Positions 17,378 to 25,849 are shown, numbered from the stretch's first letter. The stretch is 64,000 bases of DNA from Pseudobacillus lumedeiriae (GCF_044891285.1 NZ_JAUIYO010000011.1:25782-89781), one strand, 5' to 3'. The notes: generated by a model not told the origin, from the letters alone. A program made the numbers and translations.

Positions 17378-17815
17378 ATGTATTTCGTGGATCGTGAAAA
17401 AATTGAAGAAACGTTGAAGTTTATGGAAGTTCAATTGTCTTCATTTGCTGAACAGCCACAGTGGGAGACGGCGATCGAACGAGCGGCATTGGAGCGTATT
17501 GCTCATACAGTTATTGAGTCGGTGCTTGATGTCGGCAATGCGATGATCGATGGATTTATTATGAGAGATCCCGGCAGTTACGAAGACATTATCGATATTC
17601 TGGAAGATGAACAAGTCGTTGAAAAAGAATCTGCTGTTTTCTTAAAACGTGTCATCACTTTAAGAAAAGTGCTTGTTCAGCAATATACGAGTGTTCATCA
17701 TAAGGAAGTCGAACAGGTTTTAAAAGACAATAGGCATGCACTCGAGCAGTTTCCTGGAAAAGTAAGAGAGTACTTAACAAATGAATTAGGGCCGGTTTCG
17801 GCATTTAAGCCGTAA
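17378..17815 (+). CDS. yutE: YutE, DUF86 (HEPN/HepT-like) protein
   Basis: A 145-residue all-helical DUF86 protein, related to the HepT toxin half of HEPN-MNT toxin-antitoxin pairs. No nucleotidyltransferase partner gene lies next to it. The HEPN RNase motif, normally Arg-N-x-x-x-His, reads R96-KVLV-Q101-Q-Y103 here, so the catalytic His is missing and RNase activity is doubtful. ATG at 17378 follows AAAGAGGTG; the in-frame GTG at 17369 is inside that RBS. A short terminator follows at about 17820-17850. Confidence 0.82.
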   Translation: MYFVDREKIEETLKFMEVQLSSFAEQPQWETAIERAALERIAHTVIESVLDVGNAMIDGFIMRDPGSYEDIIDILEDEQVVEKESAVFLKRVITLRKVLVQQYTSVHHKEVEQVLKDNRHALEQFPGKVREYLTNELGPVSAFKP

Positions 17816-17819
17816 TAGG

Positions 17820-17852
17820 CGACGCTTTCGTAGTTGAAGGCGTTTTTTTATT
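17820..17852 (+). terminator. Terminator after yutE
   Basis: ACGCTTTC-gtagtt-GAAGGCGT is followed by seven T. Confidence 0.75.
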
Positions 17853-17865
17853 GTCAGGTTTTAAT

Positions 17866-17935
17866 GAATGGCCATGTTAATGATGATTGTTGAGTTTGCT
17901 GCTTTGTTGATTGAAGTCGCTGGCAGCGGAAAGAA
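17866..17935 (+). repeat. Truncated copy of the dispersed repeat
   Basis: CATGTTAATGATGATTGTTGA ... CTTTGTTGATTGAAG ... GCAGCGGAAA matches the left and right ends of the larger element with the centre deleted. Confidence 0.6.
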
Positions 17936-17967
17936 TAAAGTCTTATGAATAACCATAGAGGTGAAAA

Positions 17968-18738
17968 ATGAAGTCGTATAAAGGATATCTCATTGATTTA
18001 GACGGCACTATGTATCGGGGGAAAGAAGAAATTAAAGAAGCACGATATTTTATTCAGCGTTTACATGAGAAAGGTATACCTTACTTATTTGTGACGAATA
18101 ATTCATCACGTACGCCCATCCAAGTAGCAGAGAAATTAACAAGGTTTCATATTCCGGCAGCGCCTGAGCAGGTATTTACAGCATCAATGGCAGCAGCTAA
18201 TTATATTTTTGAACGTGACAAACAGGCCTCTATTTATATCATTGGTGAGGAAGGACTTCATTCCGCACTCAAAGAAAAAGGATTTCATCTCGTTCAACAC
18301 GATCATCCTGATTTTGTCGTCATGGGGATCGACCGTGAGATCAGTTATGAAAAATTGTCGGCTGCCTGTCTGGCCGTGAGAAATGGGGCGGTGTTTATTT
18401 CTACAAATGGAGATATTGCGATCCCAACAGAAAGGGGATTGATGCCAGGAAACGGTGCTTTAACGTCAGCTGTTGCCGTCTCAACTGGAAGAAAGCCAAT
18501 CTTTATCGGCAAGCCAGAAGCGATCATTATGGAACAGGCTCTTAGAGTACTTGGCACAAAAAAAGAAGATACGCTGATGGTTGGTGATAATTATCAAACC
18601 GATATCCTGGCAGGTATCCGGGCAGGGATCGATACGCTGCTCGTTCATACAGGAATCACACGAGTGGAACACTTAGCGGAAGTGGAACAGCAGCCAGTCT
18701 ATACGAGGAACAATCTTGATGAATGGGAGATTGTGTGA
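17968..18738 (+). CDS. yutF: YutF, HAD-family (NagD-like) phosphatase
   Basis: A 256-residue HAD hydrolase of the NagD/p-nitrophenylphosphatase class. Catalytic motif I is DLDGTMYRG at residues 8-16, motif II VTNNSS near 43, the motif III lysine is in GKPEAI, and motif IV is MVGDNYQTDI. The C2-type cap between motifs II and III is typical. The physiological substrate is unknown. AGAGGTG precedes the start. It lies between yutE and yutG as in B. subtilis. Confidence 0.93.
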   Translation: MKSYKGYLIDLDGTMYRGKEEIKEARYFIQRLHEKGIPYLFVTNNSSRTPIQVAEKLTRFHIPAAPEQVFTASMAAANYIFERDKQASIYIIGEEGLHSALKEKGFHLVQHDHPDFVVMGIDREISYEKLSAACLAVRNGAVFISTNGDIAIPTERGLMPGNGALTSAVAVSTGRKPIFIGKPEAIIMEQALRVLGTKKEDTLMVGDNYQTDILAGIRAGIDTLLVHTGITRVEHLAEVEQQPVYTRNNLDEWEIV

Positions 18739-18776
18739 AAGTAACATTGGTTTAGAATTTAAATAAACATAAAAGT

Positions 18777-18821
18777 AGAGCTGTCTCAATCAAAGGATTA
18801 GAACCTTTAGGAGACAGCTTC
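18777..18821. terminator. Terminator between yutF and yutG
   Basis: AGCTGTCTC ... GAGACAGCT arms enclose an inner AAAGGATTAGAACCTTT hairpin. It lies between convergent genes and can serve both. Confidence 0.75.
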
Positions 18822-18827
18822 ATTCTG

Positions 18828-19334
18828 TTATTCCGTATTCGCCGCTTTATGAGCAAGCCGGCTGGAAGCAGCGGCTGCAATGGCCCCGACAATATCATCG
18901 AGGAACGTATGCACTTTGCCTGTTGACTTATCGTTCAAATGTTTCAAGATGCCTGGTTTCTCTTTGTCGATGTATCCATAGTTGGTAAAACCGATGGATC
19001 CATATACGTTTACGATCGCAAATGCCAAGATTTCATCCACACCATATAAGCTTTCATCGCTGGCGATAATGGATTGCAGCGGTTCTTCCAGCTTGCCATT
19101 TTCAGCTAGTCTGTCAAGCTCGATCCCCGTCAAAATTGCATTTTGCACTTCCCGTTTTTTTAACACTTTGTTTATATTTTCTTTGCATTCTTCAATTTCA
19201 AGGTTTGGATGATACTTTTTTTGCAAAAACATCACTAGTTCGGCAATATCATCCACAGTGACGCCTCTCTCAGCCAGCCAGCGGCGTGCTGTTTTTTCGG
19301 ACATGCTCATTACCGGTTTGTCTTCGATAGTCAT
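18828..19334 (-). CDS. yutG: YutG, phosphatidylglycerophosphatase A family
   Basis: A 168-residue PgpA-family protein. Family blocks include TARRWLAERGVTVDDIAELV at the N-terminus, GVDEILAFAIVNVYGSIGFTNYGYIDKEKPG and HTFLDDIVGAIAAAASSRLAH. PgpA enzymes dephosphorylate phosphatidylglycerophosphate. This Bacillus form is shorter and less hydrophobic than the E. coli enzyme, so catalytic function should be treated with care. AAAGGTGAT precedes the ATG. Confidence 0.82.
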   Translation of the reverse strand: MTIEDKPVMSMSEKTARRWLAERGVTVDDIAELVMFLQKKYHPNLEIEECKENINKVLKKREVQNAILTGIELDRLAENGKLEEPLQSIIASDESLYGVDEILAFAIVNVYGSIGFTNYGYIDKEKPGILKHLNDKSTGKVHTFLDDIVGAIAAAASSRLAHKAANTE

Positions 19335-19503
19335 ACAATCACCTTTTTCTCTAATATGTTAGTACTGGACAGTTCCTTAATAATAAGAATTCCAGACAAC
19401 GTAGTAAATCTCCTTTTTTTTAGAAAAGCTTTCTGTTACCTATATCCCCTTAAGCGAAACGAACTATTCAATATGGAGCCATGGAAGAAGAGGAGGAAAG
19501 CGA

Positions 19504-20517
19504 ATGGATGGAAAACAATTGCTAATGAAGCACTTCCAAGTCAAAGCTGAACGGGTACCATTTGACTCGGAAGCCATGTGTTATGAAAGTAACGGGATAC
19601 TTTATCTTATTATTGATGTAACAAAGAAGGAACAAAAATATTTATATGAACTTCATCAAATGTCCCGTCATATGATCGGACAAGGAGAGAAGGGGGTCGC
19701 AACATTTCTGCCCGATCAAAGCGGTCACTTTTTATTGACGGAAGAGAAAAAGGAATTCGTTGTTCTCGCGAGTCGGCGCATGTCTCCTTTAACAACTTTT
19801 ACGGGCGGAGAATTAGCGAAATTTCATTTAAGAGGTCAATCGCTTCCGCTTCGTGTACAACACGCCAGTGAATTTGGAAGCTGGAAAGACAAGTGGGAGC
19901 AGCGTCTGGAAAACATGGAAAAAGCAGTCGGAAAGCTAGTAAAGGAACGAAATGATTCATTTGCCCGCCTCATTATTGAATCTTTTCCTTACTATATGGG
20001 GCTTGCTGAAAACGCTATTCAATACGTCGCTGATACAGAAATGGATGAATCGCCGGGAGAGTGGGATGTCGGAGTCATTTGTCAAATGCCCTTCAGAGAA
20101 ACAGCATGGACGCAAGAACCGGCTATTCACCATCCGTTCAATTGGATATTTGATCATGCAGCGCGCGACGTAGCAGAGTGGATTCGTTTACGTTATTGGC
20201 AGGGGTCTTTATTGTATCGTTCTAATTTGGCTGTGTTTATTAGGCAATATGAACAAATGCGTCCGCTTTCCCCGTTTGCCTGGCGGCTTATTTATGGGCG
20301 CCTGCTATTTCCAGCACATTATTTTGATTGTGCGGAAAGTTACTTTTCTGCTGCCTCTTTTCATTTGAAAAAAGAAAATGAGGAGAAATTAAAAAAATAT
20401 ATGACTTATTCACATGAACATGAAAAGTTTTTAGCTTTCTTTTATGAGCAGGCAGGTGTGCCGGTTCGGCAGTTCAATCTACCTAAAATTCCTTGGCTGG
20501 GGTCCACTATTTCATGA
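19504..20517 (+). CDS. yutH: Spore coat protein YutH
   Basis: A 337-residue protein of the YutH/CotS group, which has a degenerate aminoglycoside-kinase-like fold. Recognisable parts are LSPFAWRLIYGRLLFPAHYFDCAESY and HPFNWIFDHAARDVAEWIR. The canonical catalytic HGD motif of active kinases is not visible, in keeping with a structural coat role. AGGAGG at 19491-19496 sets the start at 19504. Expression during sporulation is expected from the family. Confidence 0.87.
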   Translation: MDGKQLLMKHFQVKAERVPFDSEAMCYESNGILYLIIDVTKKEQKYLYELHQMSRHMIGQGEKGVATFLPDQSGHFLLTEEKKEFVVLASRRMSPLTTFTGGELAKFHLRGQSLPLRVQHASEFGSWKDKWEQRLENMEKAVGKLVKERNDSFARLIIESFPYYMGLAENAIQYVADTEMDESPGEWDVGVICQMPFRETAWTQEPAIHHPFNWIFDHAARDVAEWIRLRYWQGSLLYRSNLAVFIRQYEQMRPLSPFAWRLIYGRLLFPAHYFDCAESYFSAASFHLKKENEEKLKKYMTYSHEHEKFLAFFYEQAGVPVRQFNLPKIPWLGSTIS

Positions 20518-20660
20518 AAGGCTTTGTTAAATGTACCTCTTGATTTTGGATGAGGAACGTCTGACGCTATCGTTCCTGTGAGCTCTCTCTTAGACATGCT
20601 TTCCCACAGGAAGGAGTCCGCTTCAATCGTCATGAATATAGCCTAATGAAAAGAATAGGT
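20517..20660 (-). repeat. Degenerate copy of the dispersed repeat
   Basis: AAAGGCTTTGTTAAA ... CTTGATTTT ... CCTGTGAG ... CCACAGGAAGGAGTC ... TATAGCCTAA keeps the ends and a GC-rich hairpin of the family seen at 5628 and 43165, in inverse orientation and much diverged. Confidence 0.5.
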
Positions 20661-20753
20661 TCATGGATTTAACAAAGTCTGCTGAAAAAAGAGGGTTTTT
20701 TTGAATTATGTTAAAATGAGAAAGTAAATAAAATGAAGAAAGCAGGTGGAGGA

Positions 20754-21779
20754 TTGAAGCCGCTCGTATATGTAACTAGAAAGCTGCCCGAAGAAATTAT
20801 ATCGAGGCTAAAAGAAAATTATGAGGTTGACATGTGGCCGGAAGAAGAGGTACAAGTGCCGCGTGAAGTGTTAGTAGAGAAAGTGAAAAAGGCGGATGCT
20901 TTATTAACGGTTATCACAGATCAATTAGATGAAGAGTTGTTTTCAGCAGCAAATCATTTGAAAGTAGTCGCCAATATGGCGGTCGGTTACGACAATATTG
21001 ATCTTGATGCAGCGAGCAGACGCGGTGTTGCTGTTTGCAATACACCAGATGTATTAACAGACACGACAGCGGATTTGACGTTCGCTTTGCTCTTAGCGAC
21101 GGCTCGCAGGATGATAGAAGCAGCAGAATTTGTGAAAAATGGCGAGTGGAAAAGCTGGTCACCGCTGTTGCTAGCTGGTACGGATGTTCATCATAAAACG
21201 ATTGGCATCGTTGGCATGGGAAAAATCGGTACAGTGGTCGCCAAACGAGCTGCTGGATTTGATATGGAAATTATTTATCATAACCGCCGCCGCCATGAAG
21301 TGGCTGAGGAAATGCTCGGTGCCCGCTACTGTGAGATGGATGAACTGCTCGCTGAAGCTGACTTTGTTGTATGTCTCGCACCATTGACAGAGGAAACGAA
21401 AGGAATGTTCGGAGCCGATCAATTTCGAAAAATGAAAAAAGAAGCGATCTTTATTAATGCCAGCCGGGGACCGGTCGTTGATGAAGCAGCGCTTTACGAT
21501 GCTCTTCAATCCGGAGAAATAGCTGCTGCCGGCCTCGATGTGTTTGAGCTGGAGCCGATCGGAGCCGATCATCCGCTGCTTCCGCTGCCCAATGTGGTCG
21601 CTCTGCCTCATATCGGCAGCGCGACGAAAGAAACGCGTCTGGCTATGATGGATACATGCTGCGATAATCTTGATACCATTTTTGCTGACCGTGCACCGCA
21701 GACACTCGTCAACAAAGACTTTTTGAATTGGAGAAAGCAGGAGTGGTCAACTGGAAGTTTAGGTATAGCAGAAGATTAA
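20754..21779 (+). CDS. D-2-hydroxyacid dehydrogenase (glyoxylate/hydroxypyruvate reductase type)
   Basis: A protein of about 341 residues of the D-isomer-specific 2-hydroxyacid dehydrogenase family. It has the NAD(P) motif GMGKIGTVVAKR and the catalytic triad Arg (NASRGPVVDE), Glu (DVFELEP) and His (PHIGSAT), closest in style to glyoxylate/hydroxypyruvate reductases. Two starts are possible: ATG at 20733 without an RBS, or TTG at 20754 preceded by AGGTGGAGG; the latter gives the family-typical (M)KPLVYVTRKLPEEI and is preferred. The composite terminator-repeat cassette follows. Confidence 0.9.
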   Translation: MKPLVYVTRKLPEEIISRLKENYEVDMWPEEEVQVPREVLVEKVKKADALLTVITDQLDEELFSAANHLKVVANMAVGYDNIDLDAASRRGVAVCNTPDVLTDTTADLTFALLLATARRMIEAAEFVKNGEWKSWSPLLLAGTDVHHKTIGIVGMGKIGTVVAKRAAGFDMEIIYHNRRRHEVAEEMLGARYCEMDELLAEADFVVCLAPLTEETKGMFGADQFRKMKKEAIFINASRGPVVDEAALYDALQSGEIAAAGLDVFELEPIGADHPLLPLPNVVALPHIGSATKETRLAMMDTCCDNLDTIFADRAPQTLVNKDFLNWRKQEWSTGSLGIAED

Positions 21780-21801
21780 TAAGGAGTTATTGATTATAAA
21801 T

Positions 21802-21845
21802 GAAGAGGGTGTCCCAAAAGTATAACTTTTAGGGACATCTTCTAT
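21802..21845 (+). terminator. Terminator after the hydroxyacid dehydrogenase
   Basis: GAAGAGGGTGTCCC ... GGGACATCTTC hairpin, nearly the same as the one after sufB, but with a poorer T-run. Confidence 0.7.
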
Positions 21846-21849
21846 AATT

Positions 21850-21955
21850 CTTTACACTTGTCTGTTGATTTCCGTTTCAGGAGCTTCGCTTTCTCCGCAG
21901 GAGTCTTCGCGCCTTTTACTACAATCAACTCAGTGGAAAATCTTTGTAAAAAAAT
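21850..21955 (-). repeat. Internally deleted copy of the dispersed repeat
   Basis: CTGTTGATTTCCGTTTCAGG ... TCCGCAGGAGTCTTCGCGCC ... ACAATCAACTCAGTG is a shortened version of the element at 5628-5790, with the same flanking hairpins on both sides. Confidence 0.75.
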
Positions 21956-21963
21956 CTAAAGAA

Positions 21964-22007
21964 AAAGACTGACCTTAAAAAGTCGTTTTTAAGGTCAGTC
22001 TTTTTGT
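21964..22007. terminator. Terminator for yutI (bidirectional)
   Basis: AAAGACTGACCTTAAAAA ... TTTTTAAGGTCAGTCTTT, a near-perfect stem with T/A-runs on both sides, at the end of the minus-strand yutI. Confidence 0.85.
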
Positions 22008-22008
22008 A

Positions 22009-22245
22009 TTAAAATACTTGTTCTACTTCAACGACACCTGGTACTTCTTCTAATAGAGCGCGCTCGATTCCTGCTTTAAGTGTGATTGTAGAGCTTGGGC
22101 ATGATCCGCATGCACCAAGAAGGCGAAGTTTTACAATGCCATCCTCTATATCTACTAGTTCACAGTCACCGCCATCACGAAGTAAAAACGGGCGTAATTT
22201 ATCTAAAACTTCTTGTACTTGTGCTACCATTTGTTGTTCTGCCAT
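22009..22245 (-). CDS. yutI: NifU C-terminal-domain Fe-S protein YutI
   Basis: A 78-residue NifU-type scaffold/carrier domain with the CxxC cluster ligands Cys46 and Cys49 in GACGSCPSST and the core LRPFLLRDGGDCELV. It would hold or transfer Fe-S clusters downstream of the SUF machinery. The ATG at 22245 is preferred, since AGGAG lies nine bases before it; the ATG two codons earlier is only three bases away. Confidence 0.93.
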   Translation of the reverse strand: MAEQQMVAQVQEVLDKLRPFLLRDGGDCELVDIEDGIVKLRLLGACGSCPSSTITLKAGIERALLEEVPGVVEVEQVF

Positions 22246-22324
22246 TTTCATCGACTCCTTTCCTATACTCTCATCTATTATAATAATTATTATAAAAAAA
22301 ATCCATGGATCGATTTCACATTTT

Positions 22325-22465
22325 CAATGTTAGGATCTTTTTGTTAGAGTTGGTTCAATTTTTTATTGATTTTCGCGGGCGATCCGGGAGCCGCCTCATC
22401 GCTATCGCTCCTCCTGCTCCAATCAATAAAGTAACAAAATCAACAATAGTCATTAACGTAGCCTT
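22325..22465 (-). repeat. Copy of the dispersed repeat between yutI and yuzD
   Basis: On the minus strand it begins AAAGGCTACGTTAATGACTA and TTGTTGATTTTGTTACTTT, then a GC-rich CCGGGAGCCGCC segment. It fills most of the divergent yutI-yuzD gap. Confidence 0.65.
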
Positions 22466-22505
22466 TCGTTAAAATAAGGATAGTATACAAAAGGGGGAAA
22501 TGAGC

Positions 22506-22835
22506 ATGGAGAAAAAGGTAGAAATTACTGTTTACGGTACGGAGCAGCTTTGTCCGAGCTGTGTAAATTTGCCGTCTTCCAAAGAAACGTATGAGTGGCT
22601 TGAAGCAGCTATTTCAAGAAAATATCCGAACCAGCCTTTTACGATCAGTTATGTAGATATTCAAGCACCGCCGGAAGAAGAGAAGAAAAGAGCGTTTGCA
22701 GCAAGAGTCATTGAAGAGGATATGTTTTATCCAGTAGTTCTGTTGGAGGACACGATCGTAGGCGAAGGAAATCCGAAGCTAAAGACAATCTATCGCGAAA
22801 TGGAGAAGTACGGTTATACCCCTGGCGGCGAGTGA
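22506..22835 (+). CDS. yuzD: YuzD, DUF1462 thioredoxin-like protein
   Basis: A 109-residue protein of the YuzD family. It has a thioredoxin-like N-terminus EITVYGTEQLCPSCVNLPSS with a CPSC redox motif, and a late YPVVLLEDTIVGEGNPKL segment containing the expected cis-Pro position. The function is unknown. The start at 22506 is eight bases after AAGGGGG; the ATG at 22500 is too close to that RBS. Its neighbours yutI and yutJ match B. subtilis. Confidence 0.87.
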   Translation: MEKKVEITVYGTEQLCPSCVNLPSSKETYEWLEAAISRKYPNQPFTISYVDIQAPPEEEKKRAFAARVIEEDMFYPVVLLEDTIVGEGNPKLKTIYREMEKYGYTPGGE

Positions 22836-22856
22836 AGAATTATCTGGTGCTTTTTA

Positions 22857-22891
22857 AGTCAATAATGACTTTTTTTGAGTCATTATTGACT
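22857..22891. promoter_or_regulatory. Two 14-bp dyads 21 bp apart, candidate GabR enhancer
   Basis: AGTCA-ATAA-TGACT (22857-22870) and AGTCA-TTAT-TGACT (22878-22891) are two copies of one dyad, with centres 21 bases (two helical turns) apart. Together they also form a perfect 19-bp inverted repeat (22852-22870 with 22878-22896). They lie about 87 and 108 bases upstream of the predicted sigma-54 start of gabT, the usual place for an activator's enhancer. No T-run follows on the plus strand, so a simple terminator is less likely. Confidence 0.6.
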
Positions 22892-22944
22892 TAAAAGAAG
22901 TCTGCCTATTCCCAACAATGTAAGTATTTGCGCCTTTTTTAAAG

Positions 22945-22962
22945 TTGGCACGATTGTTGCAT
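22945..22962 (+). promoter_or_regulatory. Sigma-54 (-24/-12) promoter of gabT
   Basis: TTGGCAC-N5-TTGCAT is a full consensus match, with the invariant GG at 22947-22948 and GC at 22959-22960, twelve bases apart. Transcription should begin near 22972, and gabT starts at 23009. A sigma-54 activator gene lies directly downstream of gabT. Confidence 0.93.
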
Positions 22963-23008
22963 ATATAAAGCGAAACTAACTTTTTAAGAAAAGGGGTAAG
23001 AAAACATC

Positions 23009-24367
23009 ATGACAAGAAAATTTGCAAAAGTTAACGGAAGCCTCCCAGGTGAAAAGGCGAAAGCATTATTAGAGAGAAGAGGAAAAGCTGTTCCACGCGG
23101 TGTTTCAAATGGCGTACCGACTTTTGCTGAAAAAGCTGAAGGCGCATTAATCCACGACGTGGACGGTAATACATTTATCGATTTCGTTGGTGCGATCGGT
23201 GTAATGAACGTTGGTCATGGCCATCCGAAAGTAACAGAAGCTGTTCATAAGCAAGTGGATCAATATATTCATCCAGGCTTTAACGTTATGATGTATGAGC
23301 CATATATTGAATTAGCTGAAAAATTAGCAGCTATTGCTCCTGGAAATCATGAGAAAGAAGTTATCTTCTTCAACAGTGGAGCAGAAGCGGTTGAGAACGC
23401 TGTGAAAATTGCCCGTAAATATACGAAACGTCAAGGCGTTATTTCATTCTCACGCGGTTACCATGGCCGTACATTATTAACAATGACAATGACAAGTAAA
23501 GTAAAACCTTATAAATATGAATTTGGGCCATTTGCTCCAGAAGTGTACAAAGCGCCTTATCCGTACATGTACCGCCGTCCGGAAGGTTTAACAGAAGAAC
23601 AGTATGAAGATTTAGTAATTGAGCAGTTCCGTGACTTCTTTGTTAACGATGCAGCGCCAGAGAGCATTGCAGCAGTTGTTATGGAGCCAGTACAAGGAGA
23701 AGGCGGTTTCATCGTTCCATCTAAACGCTTTGTCCAAGCTGTATATGAAGAGTGTCAAAAACATGGCATTATCTTCATCGCTGATGAAATTCAAGCAGGC
23801 TTTGCGCGTACAGGCCGTTACTTCTCTATTGAGCACTTTGATGTTGTTCCAGATCTTATTACAGTTTCTAAATCAATGGCTGCTGGACTTCCGCTTAGTG
23901 GTGTCATCGGCCGTAAAGAAATCATGGGTGTTTCTACACCTGGAGAGCTTGGCGGAACATATTCTGGAAGCCCGCTCGCTTGTGCTGCCGGACTAGCTGT
24001 TCTTGATATTATCGAAGAAGAGAACTTGAATGAGCGTGCTGAAAAGTTAGGAAACCTTGTTTTTGACCGCTTCCGTCAGCTTGCTGAAAAATATGACGTG
24101 ATCGGTGATGTCCGCGGCCTTGGTTCTATGTGCGCAATGGAGCTTGTGAAAGATCGCCAAACGAAAGAACCGAATAAAGAACTAACAAACTTAATTATTA
24201 CAGAAGCAAACAACCGCGGCTTGCTTGTGTTAAGCGCTGGTGCTTATGGCAACGTTCTTCGTCTGTTAATGCCGCTTGTAATTACAGATGAGCAGGCAGA
24301 AGAAGGATTAGACATTTTGGCAGAAGCATTAGAAGCAGCTGTCGCTCAATTGACTGTTCAAGCGTAA
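23009..24367 (+). CDS. gabT: 4-aminobutyrate aminotransferase GabT
   Basis: A 452-residue class-III PLP aminotransferase that converts GABA and 2-oxoglutarate to succinate semialdehyde and glutamate. The family blocks include FINSGAEAVENAVKIARKYT-like sequence at about 120-140, the ADEIQAGFARTGR cofactor segment, and the PLP lysine in TVSKSMAAGLPLSG. GGGGTAAG precedes the ATG. It is driven by a sigma-54 promoter and followed by gabR and gabD, so GABA-induced catabolism is the evident role. Confidence 0.95.
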   Translation: MTRKFAKVNGSLPGEKAKALLERRGKAVPRGVSNGVPTFAEKAEGALIHDVDGNTFIDFVGAIGVMNVGHGHPKVTEAVHKQVDQYIHPGFNVMMYEPYIELAEKLAAIAPGNHEKEVIFFNSGAEAVENAVKIARKYTKRQGVISFSRGYHGRTLLTMTMTSKVKPYKYEFGPFAPEVYKAPYPYMYRRPEGLTEEQYEDLVIEQFRDFFVNDAAPESIAAVVMEPVQGEGGFIVPSKRFVQAVYEECQKHGIIFIADEIQAGFARTGRYFSIEHFDVVPDLITVSKSMAAGLPLSGVIGRKEIMGVSTPGELGGTYSGSPLACAAGLAVLDIIEEENLNERAEKLGNLVFDRFRQLAEKYDVIGDVRGLGSMCAMELVKDRQTKEPNKELTNLIITEANNRGLLVLSAGAYGNVLRLLMPLVITDEQAEEGLDILAEALEAAVAQLTVQA

Positions 24368-24422
24368 CTTTTTCATTCAACAAGGAAAGAGGAAAGACAT
24401 GCTTATCTCTCGGGATGATTTT

Positions 24423-24431
24423 TGCTATAAT
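24423..24431 (+). promoter_or_regulatory. Extended -10 promoter of gabR
   Basis: TGCTATAAT at 24423-24431 is a full extended -10 element; no good -35 is seen. It would start transcription near 24437, giving gabR its own sigma-A expression independent of the sigma-54 promoter. Confidence 0.6.
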
Positions 24432-24462
24432 GAAAGCAATACTACTCGAGAGGAAGCGTGTC

Positions 24463-25818
24463 ATGAATTCATTCCATGATCCTGCACGTGATGAATTATT
24501 TGATATTTTCGAATCATCTTTTGATGAAATTTTAGTAACGGATGCAAAGGGTGTCGTGATTCTCGCTAATGCAACTTGCCGGGAGCATTACGAACGAAAG
24601 GCCGGCAGTCTAGTCGGGAAGCATGTGAAGGATTTGGAGAAGATGGGGATCTTTTACCCATCGGCTACATTGAAGGTCATTGAAAGTATGCATCCGATTG
24701 AATTATTTCAAAGGTCTCATACTGGCCGCTATTTTCATGTGCGTACAAGACCGATCTTTCATCCGGATGGTTCATTAAAAAGCGTCATCAGCTATTCACG
24801 TGATTTGACAGAGCTCATGCAGCTGCGCAACAAGATTGAAGAGATGGAAGATGAGCTGGCTACCTACAAGCAAGAATTAAAAGAACCGCTTGAATTCGAC
24901 GGACTTATCTCAAAAAGTGAACAAATGAACAAAATCATACTCCTCGTCCGTAAAATCGCTAAGGTGAATTCAACGGTTCTTCTATTAGGAGAAACAGGTG
25001 TAGGAAAAAGCAAAATTGTCCGTCTCATTCATCAGTTAAGTGATAGACGTGATCAGCCGCTTAACGACATTAACTGCGCTGCGCTGCCTGAACAGCTGAT
25101 TGAATCAGAATTATTTGGCTATGAAGGCGGTACCTTTACCGGCGCTTTCCGAGAAGGGAAGAAAGGACTTATTGAACTGTCCAATCACGGCACGTTATTT
25201 TTAGATGAAGTGGGAGAACTGCCGCTTGCTGCCCAGGGGAAATTGCTCCACGTCCTCCAGGAGAAACAAATTCGCCCAGTCGGCGGCCGGCAGCCCATTT
25301 CTTTAGATTTGCGAATCGTTGCTGCTACAAACAAGGATTTAAAAAGTATGGTAGACAGAGGCAGTTTTCGCAGAGATTTATATTATCGGCTCAACGTGGT
25401 ACCGATCCAAATTCCACCGCTGCGTGAACGAAAAGAAGATATCGTTCCATTAATCTATCACTTTTTAGACTATTTTAATCAACTCTATCAAAGCACTGTC
25501 CGTTTTTCCCCAAAAGTGATACAAGCCTTCCTCAGTTTTGAATGGAAAGGGAACATACGTGAGCTTGAAAATATGGTGGAGCGTCTCGTCGTTACAGGAG
25601 ATGAAGTAGTCACTTTAAATGACTTGCCGCCTGATATGTTTGAACAGGAAGTAACAGAGGCAGGAGCCACTCTTCCAGAAATGATCGAAGAAGTGGAACG
25701 CAAAATGATCATTCAGGCATACAACAAAGATAAATCAACGTATAAAATTGCCAAAGCACTCGGAATCAGCCAGTCATCAGCTGCGAGAAAAGTAAGGAAA
25801 TACATTGAAGAAGAGTAA
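24463..25818 (+). CDS. gabR: Sigma-54-dependent activator GabR-like
   Basis: A 451-residue enhancer-binding protein. It has a PAS sensor at about residues 10-115, a short coiled coil, an AAA+ domain with Walker A GETGVGKSK (near 180), the sigma-54 contact loop as GTFTGA, Walker B LFLDEVGE, the R-finger segment LYYRLNVVPI, and a Fis-type C-terminal HTH (YKIAKALGISQSSAARKVRKY). The start at 24463 follows GAGAGGAAG; an upstream in-frame ATG at 24415 precedes the probable transcription start. Its position between gabT and gabD points to control of GABA catabolism, as described for a sigma-54/GabR system in Bacillus thuringiensis. Confidence 0.9.
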   Translation: MNSFHDPARDELFDIFESSFDEILVTDAKGVVILANATCREHYERKAGSLVGKHVKDLEKMGIFYPSATLKVIESMHPIELFQRSHTGRYFHVRTRPIFHPDGSLKSVISYSRDLTELMQLRNKIEEMEDELATYKQELKEPLEFDGLISKSEQMNKIILLVRKIAKVNSTVLLLGETGVGKSKIVRLIHQLSDRRDQPLNDINCAALPEQLIESELFGYEGGTFTGAFREGKKGLIELSNHGTLFLDEVGELPLAAQGKLLHVLQEKQIRPVGGRQPISLDLRIVAATNKDLKSMVDRGSFRRDLYYRLNVVPIQIPPLRERKEDIVPLIYHFLDYFNQLYQSTVRFSPKVIQAFLSFEWKGNIRELENMVERLVVTGDEVVTLNDLPPDMFEQEVTEAGATLPEMIEEVERKMIIQAYNKDKSTYKIAKALGISQSSAARKVRKYIEEE

Positions 25819-25849
25819 CGAACAAATAGGGAGAAAAGAGGGGAAAGAG

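Noticed and set aside
22852..22896. Perfect inverted repeat read as a yuzD terminator
   Set aside because: No T-run follows the 3' arm on the plus strand, and its two internal dyads are better explained as activator sites. A dual role is not excluded.
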